A DNA stretch of 26,303 nucleotides, from NCBI GenBank assembly GCA_043735935.1, contig JAYTDO010000293.1:1-26303 (forward strand), read 5' to 3'. The notes under the pieces were generated by a model. That model was not told the DNA's origin. It did no database searches and saw only the letters and a list, made by a program, of their open reading frames with translations. This DNA comes from JANLQB01 sp043735935 (GTDB taxonomy: Bacteria > Verrucomicrobiota > Verrucomicrobiia > Chthoniobacterales > Chthoniobacteraceae). Below are positions 15,678 through 23,290 of this stretch, piece after piece; the first letter of the stretch is position 1, and the number at the start of each line of letters is the position of its first letter. A program made the position numbers and the translations under genes.

Positions 15678-17954
15678 TTACTGAATGAAAAGAAACTGGC
15701 GCGTGCCGAGAAGCGTGTGGGCGATGGCTTCGATGTTGCCGGTGCCGTGAAGGCCGCCGGAAAGGATGCGGATTTCGTCGATGGACGGCACTCGACCGAG
15801 GATGGAAAGGTAGACCGCGCGAAGTCGGCCGGAGTCGCCGGTCTCGCGGGCGAGGGTCGTGTAAAGCGGCGTGCCTTTCTGGACGAGGACGTCGAAGAGC
15901 GTGCTGTTGAGCATCGCGAGCGTCTGCGGCACCGTTCCCGAGCGCCAGCCGCCGTCGGCGATCTCGCGATTCGACTGGCCGAAGACACGCAGGAAATGTT
16001 CTTCCGGAGCCGGCTGCGGAAGTTCCGAGGCGCGGACCAATCCGGCGGGAGAAAACTCCGGCGGGGGCGTGAAGGACTTCACCGGGCGCCGGGGTGGCGG
16101 CGGCGTGTAGCGGCGCATGGCCTTGAGCTGTTCCTTGGCTTGCTCCTTGGCCTGCTCCTCGACCACTTCGAAAATCTCATCCACCCCGGTCGGCATCGAA
16201 GGCTCCGCGGTGCTGGGCTGATCCGGTGCGGCGAAGTTCATCTTCGCGTCGACGTTCGGGACCGCCAGCGTGACGAGCGAATCCCACGCCTGCTCGGCAC
16301 TCATGCGCCGGAGCACCGGTCCGGCAAAATCGTACGCCGCGCCCTGCGTGGTGAGCGTGCCGGCTTGCCGAGCGTAGGTGCGCGTATTGGCGACGATCCG
16401 CTCGAAATGCCGAAGGTCGAACCGTGCCGCGACCATCACTTTGGTCAGGTAGCGCGAAAGCTCCGGATTCGGGCTGTCCTCGACGTCTCGGACGCTGTCG
16501 ACCGCGCCGGTGAAAGGCGCGCCGAGGAGCCGTGCCCACATGCGATTGGCAATGGTGAGGGCGAAACGTGGATTCTCGGGAGCCGTCATCCACGAGGCGA
16601 GCGCCTCCGACGGGCGCTGACCCGCCTGCATCTTCGCATCGCCGAAAAGCACGGCGGGCATGATCTGTTCGTTCGGTTTGCCGTCGGGATACTGGTAGTC
16701 GGCTGGCAAGGTGCCCCGCGACTGCGCTCCATTTTTAACGGCAAAGTCGGTCGGCTGCCGCCGATTCATCTTTTGCATCATGCCGTTGAGTACCTGCTCG
16801 GCGATGTTGTTTTCGAGTTGCCGCCGCACGCTCGATGTCCTCTTCGATGTCTTTTCGTCGAGCTTCTCCTTAAGCCCCGCGACGTCGCCCTCGGACAGCC
16901 GCATCATGCCTCCGCCGCTACGCTCGGAGTCGATGGCGGACATCCACGCGGCGAACTGGTGGTATGCCTTCCGGCTCCACTCGTCGTAAGGGTGATCGTG
17001 GCACTGGGCGCAGCCGATCTGCGTCCCGAGGAAGACGATCGACGTGTTGTCCACGCTGGCGAAGCGGTTTCCAAGGTCGCGCAGGTGATAACCGACGGCC
17101 GGCGTTTTCGAGAGGTTACCCTCGGCCGTGATCATCTCGCGCACCCAACGGTCATAGGGTTTGTTCGTCCGGATGCTGTCCTTGATGTAGTGCAGGTAAT
17201 ACTCGCCATCGACGTTTTCGGCGAGCCGGTTCCGGGCGCGGAGCGTATCGCACCAGTAGTTGAACATGGTGCTCACGTGTCCGTTCGAAGCGAGCAGCAC
17301 GTCGATGAGTTTCTGGCGCCTGGCGGGATCGCGCGAGGTAAGGAAGGCGTTGATCTCGTCGTAGGTTGGAATGCGACCGGCGAGGTCGAGGTAGAGTCGG
17401 CGGCACCACAGGTCGTCGGCGAGCGGCGGATTCGGCTTGGAGCCGTTGCGCACAAGATTCGCCTCGACCAACTCGTCGATGCGCCGGGCCGTCTTCGCGA
17501 CATCGGTCGCGTCCACGGCTTCCTGCTCGATGGCCACCGGCACTGGCCGCGGCGCGGCGCTTTTCCAGTGCCCAAAATCCGCACCCTGCTCGATCCACTT
17601 CCGAATCAGCGCGACCTGGTCCGGTGCGAGCGGTTTCGATTTGTCCGCAGGCGGCATGATGTCCTCGTCGCCTTCCGGCAGGCTGATGACTTTCACGAGC
17701 AGGCTCTTCTCGGGCTTTCTCGGGAAAATCAGATTGGTTGTGCGTGTCTTCGCGCGAATCGCCGCCACATCATCGAGACGAATTTCACCTTTGACCTTTT
17801 TCGCCTGCGCGCTGTGGCACTTGAAACAGGCGGTGTCGAAGATCGGCAGGATCTGCTTTTCAAAATCCACCTTGTCCTGGGCACGCCCCACGACGGCAAG
17901 CACCAGCCACGCGGCAAGAGCGCGAAAGACGCAATGGGAGGGAATGCGTGGCAT
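15678..17954 (-). CDS. PSCyt1-PSCyt2(DUF1549)-PSD1(DUF1553) cytochrome-like secreted protein
   Basis: A 758-residue protein with a signal peptide (LAAWLVLAVVGRAQ). A c-type heme site is seen at CFKCH (Cys43, Cys46, His47) followed by MPPADKSKPLAPDQVALI, the PSCyt1 domain. DUF1549 comes next: RIDELVEANL, PADDLWCRRLYLDLAGRIP-like WCRRLYLDLAGRIPTYDEIN, and TRDPARRQKLID-type text. A second CAQCHDHPYDEW near 315-326 could bind another heme or metal. The C-terminal DUF1553 part shows NPRFALTIANRMWARLLG and YLSILGRVPSIDEI. This three-domain order is a hallmark of Planctomycetes and Verrucomicrobia, and it is proposed to act in surface oxidation or glycan use. It sits between an FAD oxidoreductase gene (67-base gap) and the DUF1501 gene (15-base gap). 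Confidence 0.93.
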   Translation of the reverse strand: MPRIPSHCVFRALAAWLVLAVVGRAQDKVDFEKQILPIFDTACFKCHSAQAKKVKGEIRLDDVAAIRAKTRTTNLIFPRKPEKSLLVKVISLPEGDEDIMPPADKSKPLAPDQVALIRKWIEQGADFGHWKSAAPRPVPVAIEQEAVDATDVAKTARRIDELVEANLVRNGSKPNPPLADDLWCRRLYLDLAGRIPTYDEINAFLTSRDPARRQKLIDVLLASNGHVSTMFNYWCDTLRARNRLAENVDGEYYLHYIKDSIRTNKPYDRWVREMITAEGNLSKTPAVGYHLRDLGNRFASVDNTSIVFLGTQIGCAQCHDHPYDEWSRKAYHQFAAWMSAIDSERSGGGMMRLSEGDVAGLKEKLDEKTSKRTSSVRRQLENNIAEQVLNGMMQKMNRRQPTDFAVKNGAQSRGTLPADYQYPDGKPNEQIMPAVLFGDAKMQAGQRPSEALASWMTAPENPRFALTIANRMWARLLGAPFTGAVDSVRDVEDSPNPELSRYLTKVMVAARFDLRHFERIVANTRTYARQAGTLTTQGAAYDFAGPVLRRMSAEQAWDSLVTLAVPNVDAKMNFAAPDQPSTAEPSMPTGVDEIFEVVEEQAKEQAKEQLKAMRRYTPPPPRRPVKSFTPPPEFSPAGLVRASELPQPAPEEHFLRVFGQSNREIADGGWRSGTVPQTLAMLNSTLFDVLVQKGTPLYTTLARETGDSGRLRAVYLSILGRVPSIDEIRILSGGLHGTGNIEAIAHTLLGTRQFLFIQ

Positions 17955-17981
17955 GGGGCGGAGATAAACTCTCGCCGGGAT

Positions 17982-17998
17982 AACGGCAAGCCGCCGTT
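17982..17998 (-). terminator. Weak hairpin in the gap after the FAD oxidoreductase gene
   Basis: A six-base-pair stem (AACGGC at 17982-17987 with GCCGTT at 17993-17998) lies in the 67-base gap before the PSCyt1 gene. It lacks a U-tract in the direction of transcription, so it is more likely a processing or attenuation element than a full terminator. Confidence 0.25.
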
Positions 17999-18021
17999 TT
18001 CCTTAGAAAGTGTTCCGCAAT

Positions 18022-20007
18022 TCAGCGCGGGATCAGTTGCAGCCCATCCGCCACGACAAATCCATCGGTGCCCGCATTCGACAGCGTCACGGTGGTCCCT
18101 TTCCCCTTCGGCAGTCCGAATCGCCCGATGACCGCCAAGCCTTTGGCGTCCTTTTCGTTCACGCGAAGCACCGTCTGTTTGCCGCCGATGTCGATCGTCA
18201 CGGGCACATTGGTCGCGCGATTCGGGTTTGGCGGAAAATGCAGCACGATCTCGTATTCCCCAGACGCGGGGATTTGCGGTGTCCACGCGATGGAACGCGC
18301 CCCCTTGTCCTTGTTCTCATCGTGAACGTAGCCGCCCCCGACGCGGCGGGACTCGACGATGTTGCCCGCCGCCCATTCGCCGGTCTTCACCGCATCCGCA
18401 TCGTCGAGGACGATGCCGTCGAGTTTCACTGGCGGCGGCACCTGCACTTCCGGCGACGCCGTCCAGGCGAGCACCTGTTCATCCTTGATCAACTGCGCGC
18501 GGAGTTTCGCGTAGTCCACCTTTTGCACGGGAATCTTCGCGTCGATCGCGAGGCAAGCCGCCGTGGCAGAACTCTGGCCGAGGATCATGAAGACCGGCTC
18601 CATGCGGATCGAACCGTAAGCGATGTGCGTGGCGCTCAGGCAGATCGGCACAAACAGATTCTCGCATTCCGCCTGCTTCGGAACGAGGGAGCGATAGGAA
18701 ATGGGATACGGCTTCACGCCAGTCTGCACGTCGCCCTCGTTGTGAGCCTTCCCGTCGCGAACGATTCGGCGGCAGTTGTGCGAGTCCATGTTGTAAGCGC
18801 CGAGGCCCACCGAGTCGTCGGGCGTCTCGGCGTGACGGCACACTTTCTCCGTCATGACGTAATCGCTCAACATCCGGCGCGCCTCGCGCACATACATCTG
18901 GTTCGGCCAGCCGCCCGTGTCCTGAAACTCGTCCTTGCACAGCCCCCACTCCTTCATGTCCGTGCGAATGCTCGCGGGCACTCGTTCGTCGGTTCCGAGG
19001 AAGGTGAGGAAACCCTGGATGTAGTCGAGGTGCTCCTGCCAGATTTTTGCCCGAGTCGAATAGTCGGCGTCGGGATAGGCGTAGTTCTGCCCGATGTAGT
19101 CGGTGGAAAATCCGCCGTTGTTGTTGATGTCCGTTTTGTCGGCCGTGACCATGTCGACCTTGAGGAAATTCTTGAGTGAAATCTTCTGTCCCGCCTTCAC
19201 CAGTTCCGCCACATAACGGCCGAGCAATTCGAAGCGTTTCGCATCGTAACCGGTCGGCGGAGCAATCGGGATTTTGTTGTCGGCCTTTTTCGTGAGACAG
19301 AGCCGGAAGTTGTAGGCCTGAACGCTGAGATCCCCTGCCCCCGGAGTGCCGAGCGGCGCGCTTTGCACAAACGGCAACAGCCCGGACGCGGGTTCACCCG
19401 GCGTCACGTACGGGTCCACCGGCACGAGAAACTGATGCGAAGGAGTGCTGCCGCGGACTCCGTTGAGCGTCTCGCCGAATCGATCGTTCGCCTCGCGTCC
19501 GACCATGTATTTGACGCCCGCCTTCGCCATCAGATCGCCTTCATACGAGCAATCGATGAACATTTTCGCGCGGTAAATGTTCCCGTCCTCCATCGCGATT
19601 TCGACAATGCGTGCACCGTCCATTTTCACCCGGGCGAGCCGCTGCCCAAAGTGAACCGGCACCTTCGACTCGGCGAGCAACGCGCGAAGTTCCGCCTCCG
19701 CCACGGAAGGCTCGAACCACCACGCCTCGGCCCGTCCGTAGTGTTTGCCCAGACGCTTGTAAAAATCGTGTGCAAAGCCGCCAATCGCCCCCTTGTTCCC
19801 GATGTCGGTCCAGCCAAGTCCACCGGAAGTGAGGCCGCCGATGTGATTTCCGAATTCGGTGACGACGACACTTTTCCCAAAGCGGGCCGCGGTGCACGCA
19901 GCGCTGACACCGCCGGCACTGCCGCCGAAGACGAGGACGTCCGTCTCGATCACTGCCGCGCTCGCGACGGCATTGAGGATGAAAATGAAAACGAGGGAGC
20001 GAAACAT
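18022..20007 (-). CDS. Secreted FAD-dependent oxidoreductase (FAD_oxidored family) with C-terminal golvesin-like domain
   Basis: I place the start at the ATG at 20007 (661 residues), since it begins a clean signal peptide (FRSLVFIFILNAVASA); an upstream in-frame ATG at 20043 would add 12 hydrophilic residues. The FAD-binding fold of PF12831 follows: TDVLVFGGSAGGVSAA (22-37; the third Gly of GxGxxG is Ser, as is usual in this subfamily), FIDCSYEGDLMAKAG, NMDSHNCRRI and GSIRMEPVFMILGQSSATAA. The last 110 residues look like a golvesin/xanthan-lyase-type sandwich domain (IPASGEYEIVLHFPPNPN through GTDGFVVADGLQLI). It is probably a periplasmic or surface redox enzyme. It heads a probable operon with the PSCyt1-DUF1549-DUF1553 and DUF1501 genes. 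Confidence 0.9.
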   Translation of the reverse strand: MFRSLVFIFILNAVASAAVIETDVLVFGGSAGGVSAACTAARFGKSVVVTEFGNHIGGLTSGGLGWTDIGNKGAIGGFAHDFYKRLGKHYGRAEAWWFEPSVAEAELRALLAESKVPVHFGQRLARVKMDGARIVEIAMEDGNIYRAKMFIDCSYEGDLMAKAGVKYMVGREANDRFGETLNGVRGSTPSHQFLVPVDPYVTPGEPASGLLPFVQSAPLGTPGAGDLSVQAYNFRLCLTKKADNKIPIAPPTGYDAKRFELLGRYVAELVKAGQKISLKNFLKVDMVTADKTDINNNGGFSTDYIGQNYAYPDADYSTRAKIWQEHLDYIQGFLTFLGTDERVPASIRTDMKEWGLCKDEFQDTGGWPNQMYVREARRMLSDYVMTEKVCRHAETPDDSVGLGAYNMDSHNCRRIVRDGKAHNEGDVQTGVKPYPISYRSLVPKQAECENLFVPICLSATHIAYGSIRMEPVFMILGQSSATAACLAIDAKIPVQKVDYAKLRAQLIKDEQVLAWTASPEVQVPPPVKLDGIVLDDADAVKTGEWAAGNIVESRRVGGGYVHDENKDKGARSIAWTPQIPASGEYEIVLHFPPNPNRATNVPVTIDIGGKQTVLRVNEKDAKGLAVIGRFGLPKGKGTTVTLSNAGTDGFVVADGLQLIPR

Positions 20008-20076
20008 GGTGGCAGCATGGGACCGCGAAGGCCCGTCTTGCAAGAGTCCGGCGAGTCGCGGTTACTGCGCGCCGAC

Positions 20077-20859
20077 ATGCTCATCGATTCACACACGCAC
20101 CTCACGTTTCCGGATTTCGCAAAGGATCTCGACGCGATCATCAGGCGCGCCGCTGACGCCGGCGTGACGCGTATCGTGACGATCGGCACCACGATCGAAA
20201 GCAGCCGGCGAGCGGTCGAATTGGCGGAGCGGTTTCCTGCGGTCTACGCCACCGTCGGCATTCATCCCGATCACGCGATGGAGGCACCCGAGGACTTCAT
20301 CGCCGAACTCCGCTCGCTCGCCGCGAGCCCGCGCGTAGTCGGGCTTGGCGAGATGGGGCTCGATTACTACCGGCGCACTCCCGAGCGCATCGACGCCGAG
20401 CGCGAGACGCAACGCTCCGTATTCACCCAACAACTCCACCTCGCCGTCGAACTTGGCCTGAACGTCGTCATCCATGAACGCGAATCGTGGGACGAAACCG
20501 TCTCTGTCATCGCTCCATTCGCGGGTCGGCTGCGCGCCGTGTTTCACTGCTTTGGCAAAAGCATCGACCACGCTCAATCCGTGATCGCACAGGGGCACAT
20601 CGTTTCGTTTACCGGCATCGTCACATTTAAGAACGCCAGCGTGGTACAAGACACCGTCGCTCGGCTACCGAGCGGATCATACATGGTCGAAACCGACGCC
20701 CCATACCTCGCCCCGGTGCCATTCCGAGGGAAGCGCTGCGAACCGTCGCACACCCGAGCTACGGCTGAACACATCGCCACGCTTCGCGCAGAATCCCTCG
20801 ACGTCGTCGCAGCGCAAACGACCGCGACCGCACAGGCGTTTTTCCGGCTGCCGGCGTAA
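20077..20859 (+). CDS. TatD-family metal-dependent hydrolase (DNase)
   Basis: A 260-residue TIM-barrel hydrolase. The open frame extends far upstream, but the family start is the ATG at 20077: MLIDSHTHLTF carries the metal-binding His6 and His8. Other ligands are Glu92 (GLGEMGLDYY), His133 (VVIHERES), His157 (VFHCFG) and Asp207 (VETDAPYL). The ending VPFRGKRCEPSH is also typical of TatD/YcfH proteins. Members are cytoplasmic 3'-5' exonucleases or tRNA/DNA quality-control enzymes. The gene is divergent from the FAD oxidoreductase (69 bases between starts) and ends at a strong bidirectional terminator. Confidence 0.95.
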   Translation: MLIDSHTHLTFPDFAKDLDAIIRRAADAGVTRIVTIGTTIESSRRAVELAERFPAVYATVGIHPDHAMEAPEDFIAELRSLAASPRVVGLGEMGLDYYRRTPERIDAERETQRSVFTQQLHLAVELGLNVVIHERESWDETVSVIAPFAGRLRAVFHCFGKSIDHAQSVIAQGHIVSFTGIVTFKNASVVQDTVARLPSGSYMVETDAPYLAPVPFRGKRCEPSHTRATAEHIATLRAESLDVVAAQTTATAQAFFRLPA

Positions 20860-20886
20860 GGTGGACCGTCGATCCAAAAAAAAACG

Positions 20887-20927
20887 AAAACACGCGGACT
20901 GCGCGTCTGGCGCAAACCGCGTGTTTT
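20887..20927. terminator. Bidirectional Rho-independent terminator between tatD-like and small basic protein genes
   Basis: A perfect 11-base-pair stem, AAAACACGCGG at 20887-20897 with 20917-20927, ends in T4 on one strand and in T4 on the other. The loop itself can fold into a five-base-pair inner stem (TGCGC with GCGCA), giving a long rod. It lies 27 bases after the TatD stop. Confidence 0.88.
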
Positions 20928-20940
20928 ACAAATCATCCGT

Positions 20941-20961
20941 CGAAAGCACTCAGCGCTTTCG
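20941..20961 (-). terminator. Second hairpin just downstream of the small basic protein gene
   Basis: A seven-base-pair stem (CGAAAGC at 20941-20947 with GCTTTCG at 20955-20961) sits 14 bases past the stop of the small basic protein gene, before the larger terminator. It has no U-tract of its own and may protect the mRNA 3' end. Confidence 0.4.
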
Positions 20962-20975
20962 CCAGCCCGCTTCGA

Positions 20976-21131
20976 CTAGGCGTCGGGCTTCGTCTTGCGA
21001 AGGCCAATGACCTTGTCGCCAGGCTTGAATTGGCCGCGTTTCTTCAGAATTTCCACGCGCTCGAAGCGTTTCAAAACGTTACGTTTCGCGGCGATGGTGC
21101 TTTGGCCTTTAAGACTGCGATGCTGTGACAT
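20976..21131 (-). CDS. PVC-superphylum small basic protein (TIGR04137-like)
   Basis: A 51-residue, strongly basic protein. The frame is open further upstream, but MSQHRSLKG at the ATG at 21131 is the conserved start of this family, and an AGGA lies about 11 bases before it. The body RNVLKRFERVEILKKRGQFK followed by PGDKVIGLRKTK matches the TIGR04137 pattern of a tiny basic protein found across Verrucomicrobia, Planctomycetes and Chlamydiae. The function is unknown; its size and charge suggest binding to RNA or the ribosome. It has its own sigma70-like promoter and two hairpins at its 3' end, so it is expressed as a single gene. It is the best taxonomic marker in this window. Confidence 0.88.
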   Translation of the reverse strand: MSQHRSLKGQSTIAAKRNVLKRFERVEILKKRGQFKPGDKVIGLRKTKPDA

Positions 21132-21161
21132 AAAAAGTGATCCTGTTTGGAAAGGGCGCGC

Positions 21162-21189
21162 ACTATACGGGTCGGGTTCCGGATGGCAA
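21162..21189 (-). promoter_or_regulatory. Sigma70-like promoter of the small basic protein gene
   Basis: On the minus strand TTGCCA (21184-21189) and TATAGT (21162-21167) are separated by 16 bases, each five of six to consensus. The start of transcription would fall near 21155, giving a leader of about 24 bases with AGGA before the ATG at 21131. Confidence 0.6.
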
Positions 21190-21221
21190 CGCCTTTTTCG
21201 ATATCGCAAAAATCAACGCAC

Positions 21222-21243
21222 GGTAACACGCTGGTAACACGCG
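21222..21243 (+). repeat. Tandem direct repeat of an 11-mer upstream of the pseudopilin gene
   Basis: GGTAACACGCT (21222-21232) is followed without a gap by GGTAACACGCG (21233-21243), ten of eleven bases the same. It lies in the divergent gap between the small basic protein and the pseudopilin, about 75 bases before the pseudopilin ATG, where a transcription factor could bind. No known site is recognised. Confidence 0.6.
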
Positions 21244-21317
21244 CTGATTAGCGTCCAGACAAGAAATTCGGTTGTCATCGAAAATGCCGCCGATAAATTC
21301 CCCACACCACACCAAAA

Positions 21318-22025
21318 ATGAAAAACACCTCCCAGACCGGCGCCCATTCAGCCGGATTCACGCTCATCGAGCTACTCACCGTCATCGCGATCATCGCAAT
21401 CCTGATGGGCCTGCTCTTCCCCGCCGTCAGCGCCGTCAAGGAAGCCGCACGGAAAGCCGAAGCGAAAAATGCGTGCATGGGAATCGTCGCCGCCGTCAAA
21501 CAGTACAACACTGAATACGGCAAATACCCGTCGATGGCGGACGCCCCCGCCGCTGGAACCCCGCCGAGCACCAAGGACGCCATCGTCGGAGACACTGACT
21601 GCCCGGCGGCGAAAAAGGGCGGCCACAACAAGAACCTCTTCAACACGCTGCGGGCGATCGCGACTGGGATGAACCAGGCCGATGTTCTCAATCCCCGAAA
21701 GATTATCTTTTTCGAAGGTAAAGCCGTCTCGGACAAAGACGCACCGCGCTCCGGCTTTCTTGAAAAAGGCGATTCCGACCAAAAGGGCTGCTTTTTCGAT
21801 CCTTGGGGTAAGGAATACAACATCATCGTAGACAGCAATTACGACAATGTGCTGGACGTGGATCAGGTCTACGAGGACGCCGAATGGAAGGGAGACAGCC
21901 GCCCGCGGACTGGAGTCGGTGCATTTTCGATGGGGAAAGACAACAAAGTAGGTGACGACAAGAAATTTAAGAATAACTATCGCGACAAGCAAAACGTGTC
22001 CGACGACGTCGTATCCTGGCTGTAA
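21318..22025 (+). CDS. Type II secretion / type IV pilus pseudopilin
   Basis: A 235-residue protein with a class III signal. A 13-residue leader ends in Gly13, and cleavage would leave Phe14 at the mature N-terminus: GFTLIELLTVIAIIAILMGL, with Glu18 at the +5 position needed for assembly. A single hydrophobic helix continues into a long amphipathic helix, then a globular domain with Lys/Asp-rich loops and FDPWGKEYNIIVD, similar to GspG-type calcium-binding loops. It ends with DDVVSWL, a tail common in verrucomicrobial pseudopilins. It may be a substrate or structural subunit for the machine driven by the GspE/PilB ATPase at 7252-8964, though the two are 13 kb apart. There is no visible Shine-Dalgarno sequence before the ATG. 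Confidence 0.92.
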   Translation: MKNTSQTGAHSAGFTLIELLTVIAIIAILMGLLFPAVSAVKEAARKAEAKNACMGIVAAVKQYNTEYGKYPSMADAPAAGTPPSTKDAIVGDTDCPAAKKGGHNKNLFNTLRAIATGMNQADVLNPRKIIFFEGKAVSDKDAPRSGFLEKGDSDQKGCFFDPWGKEYNIIVDSNYDNVLDVDQVYEDAEWKGDSRPRTGVGAFSMGKDNKVGDDKKFKNNYRDKQNVSDDVVSWL

Positions 22026-22044
22026 GCGGGAGATTTTGGCGATC

Positions 22045-22115
22045 GCGGGTGTAGTTCAATGGTAGAACGGCAGCTTCCCAAGCTGCATACGAGGGTTCGA
22101 TTCCCTTCACCCGCT
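22045..22115 (+). tRNA. tRNA-Gly (anticodon CCC)
   Basis: A full cloverleaf can be drawn: acceptor GCGGGTG with CACCCGC, D-stem GTTC/GAAC, anticodon stem GCAGC/GCTGC with loop TTCCCAA (anticodon CCC at 22077-22079), and a T-arm containing GGTTCGATTCC. The discriminator base is T and CCA is not encoded. It reads GGG codons. It starts 19 bases after the pseudopilin stop, so it may share its transcript. Confidence 0.95.
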
Positions 22116-22757
22116 CCCCTCCTCCCCCAGGGCGACTGACAACTTTTTGAGTGCCGACGTCGGCCAAAGTAGCGTCAAAAGCTGCAGCTCGTTCCTTGAT
22201 GTTTTGCGAGGTCTGCCAATGGGCGAATCAGGACCGCTGCATTTTGTGGGTTTAGAGCGATCAATCGCGAAACAGAGGCTGGCAATTTGACCCGCTGAGT
22301 CGGGGAGAAGTAGCGGCGCTCCCCACCGAGTCTTCCACCGGACGATCCTTGGCAATCCTAGTAAGAGATGGGGCGCAGCTCCCAGCCATACGGTCCTCTT
22401 CCCTCCCCGATTCTGGGTCGGACTTCATCACCCGAGCATGGGGGAACCACGTGCCCAAATCGCACATCGATTCACCTCGGTTCGACACGGAGTTAATTTG
22501 GCCCGCTCCACCTTTCGCAATGGCCCGCAACCCGCATCCGGAGTACCCATGAATGCCGTTCAGCCGCACAACGCGCCGCGCGGCGAACATCAACCATCGA
22601 TCAAACAGGAGGGTATACCCGTTCTGAGGCAGCACAATGCTCTACGTGCGCGGTGTCGCTCTCCACGGTCGGGCCAAAGTTTCGGCGGTTTTCCGTGGCG
22701 CGTATACCCATTTTCAGTGAGATCGAAGCGCGCGGTATTTGCTATGTTCTCCAAGGC
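22116..22757. other. 642-base stretch with no convincing gene; contains small palindromes
   Basis: No open frame here on either strand shows a recognisable domain. Visible elements are a 12-base perfect palindrome GCCGACGTCGGC (22153-22164), the 10-base palindrome GGGTATACCC (22611-22620), and a second GTATACCC at 22703-22710. A TATGTT with an upstream TG (22740-22748) may be an extended -10 for the receiver gene that starts ten bases later. The stretch is long for this otherwise gene-dense window and may be the remains of decayed genes. Confidence 0.5.
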
Positions 22758-23281
22758 ATGAACCGACCCAAAATCCTTATCGTGGATGATGACCCGAAGC
22801 TCTCCGGCCTCATGCATGCGATCCTCGATAATGGCGGATCCTACGAGGTGCGTGAAGAGAACCGATCGTTTGCGGCGTTGAACTGCGCTCGCGCATTTCG
22901 TCCGGATCTCGTGATCCTAGATGTGGACATGCCTGGCAAGAGCGGGGGTGACTTGCGCGCCGAACTCTCCGGTGATCCCGCGCTCTCGTCCGTGCCGGTG
23001 CTGTTCGTCACTCCGCTCGTGGATCCCTGGGTGGCCGGTGGGGCCGCGGTCATCCGGTCATCACTGACCTTGGAATGCCGCGCATGCGCGGGGTTGAGCT
23101 TGCGGATGGCATCCTCCGCGTGAAGCCGCTCACGCCGATCAACCTCGTGACGGGTCTCGCGTTCCTGCCTGAACATGTGCAAACTTCCGCCGATTTGGTG
23201 CTGAAAAAGCCGCTGCTGCGCGGGGAGTTACGCAGCACCCTTCGGGAATTGTGCGGACGTTCCGACACGTTGAGTATACCC
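22611..23281 (+). repeat. Three copies of GTATACCC around the receiver gene
   Basis: GTATACCC occurs at 22613-22620 (within the palindrome GGGTATACCC), 22703-22710 and 23274-23281. All three are on the same strand, and the first and third are followed by GTT. An eight-base word would be expected about once in 65 kb by chance in random sequence, and GTATAC should be rarer in GC-rich DNA. Two lie before the receiver gene and one ends ten bases before the next start codon, as an operator might. The protein that would bind is unknown. Confidence 0.45.
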
Positions 23282-23287
23282 GTTTAA
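22758..23287 (+). pseudogene. Frameshifted chimera of two response-regulator receiver domains
   Basis: The first part, from the ATG at 22758, is a receiver domain: KILIVDDDPKLSGLMHAIL, phospho-Asp in LVILDVDMPGKSGGD, and the Thr strand VPVLFVTPLV. It then loses sense and stops at 23123 with no conserved Lys region. From about 23057 another frame, shifted by -1, reads VITDLGMPRMRGVELADGI, INLVTGLAF, then ADLVLKKPLLRGELRSTLRE, which is the C-terminal half (phospho-Asp, Thr and Lys strands) of a different receiver, ending at 23287. The N-terminal half of the second receiver is absent. The simplest reading is an internal deletion of 3n+1 bases joining two adjacent receivers near 23030-23055. The first frame alone might still make a truncated 121-residue protein. 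A sequencing error explains the shift but not the missing halves. Confidence 0.72.
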
Positions 23288-23290
23288 TTC

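Noticed and set aside
15654..18131. 825-codon open frame on the plus strand
   Set aside because: It is the antisense shadow of the PSCyt1-DUF1549-DUF1553 gene. Its translation is Arg/His-rich with no domain, as expected for the complement of GC-rich coding DNA.
19363..20076. N-terminal extension of the TatD-family frame
   Set aside because: The extra 238 codons run antisense through the FAD oxidoreductase gene and contain no domain. The conserved start MLIDSHTHL is at 20077.
21967..22167. Minus-strand frame containing VKGIEPSYAAWEAAVLPLNY
   Set aside because: This is the well-known spurious peptide produced by translating the antisense of a tRNA-Gly gene. It overlaps the tRNA exactly.
22261..22635. 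124-codon minus-strand frame in the gene-poor stretch
   Set aside because: No recognised domain, no ribosome binding site, and a composition like neighbouring noncoding frames. It cannot be excluded but is not supported.
22438..22761. 107-codon plus-strand frame before the receiver gene
   Set aside because: Low-complexity Arg/Pro/Ser text with no domain; it runs across the likely promoter of the receiver gene.
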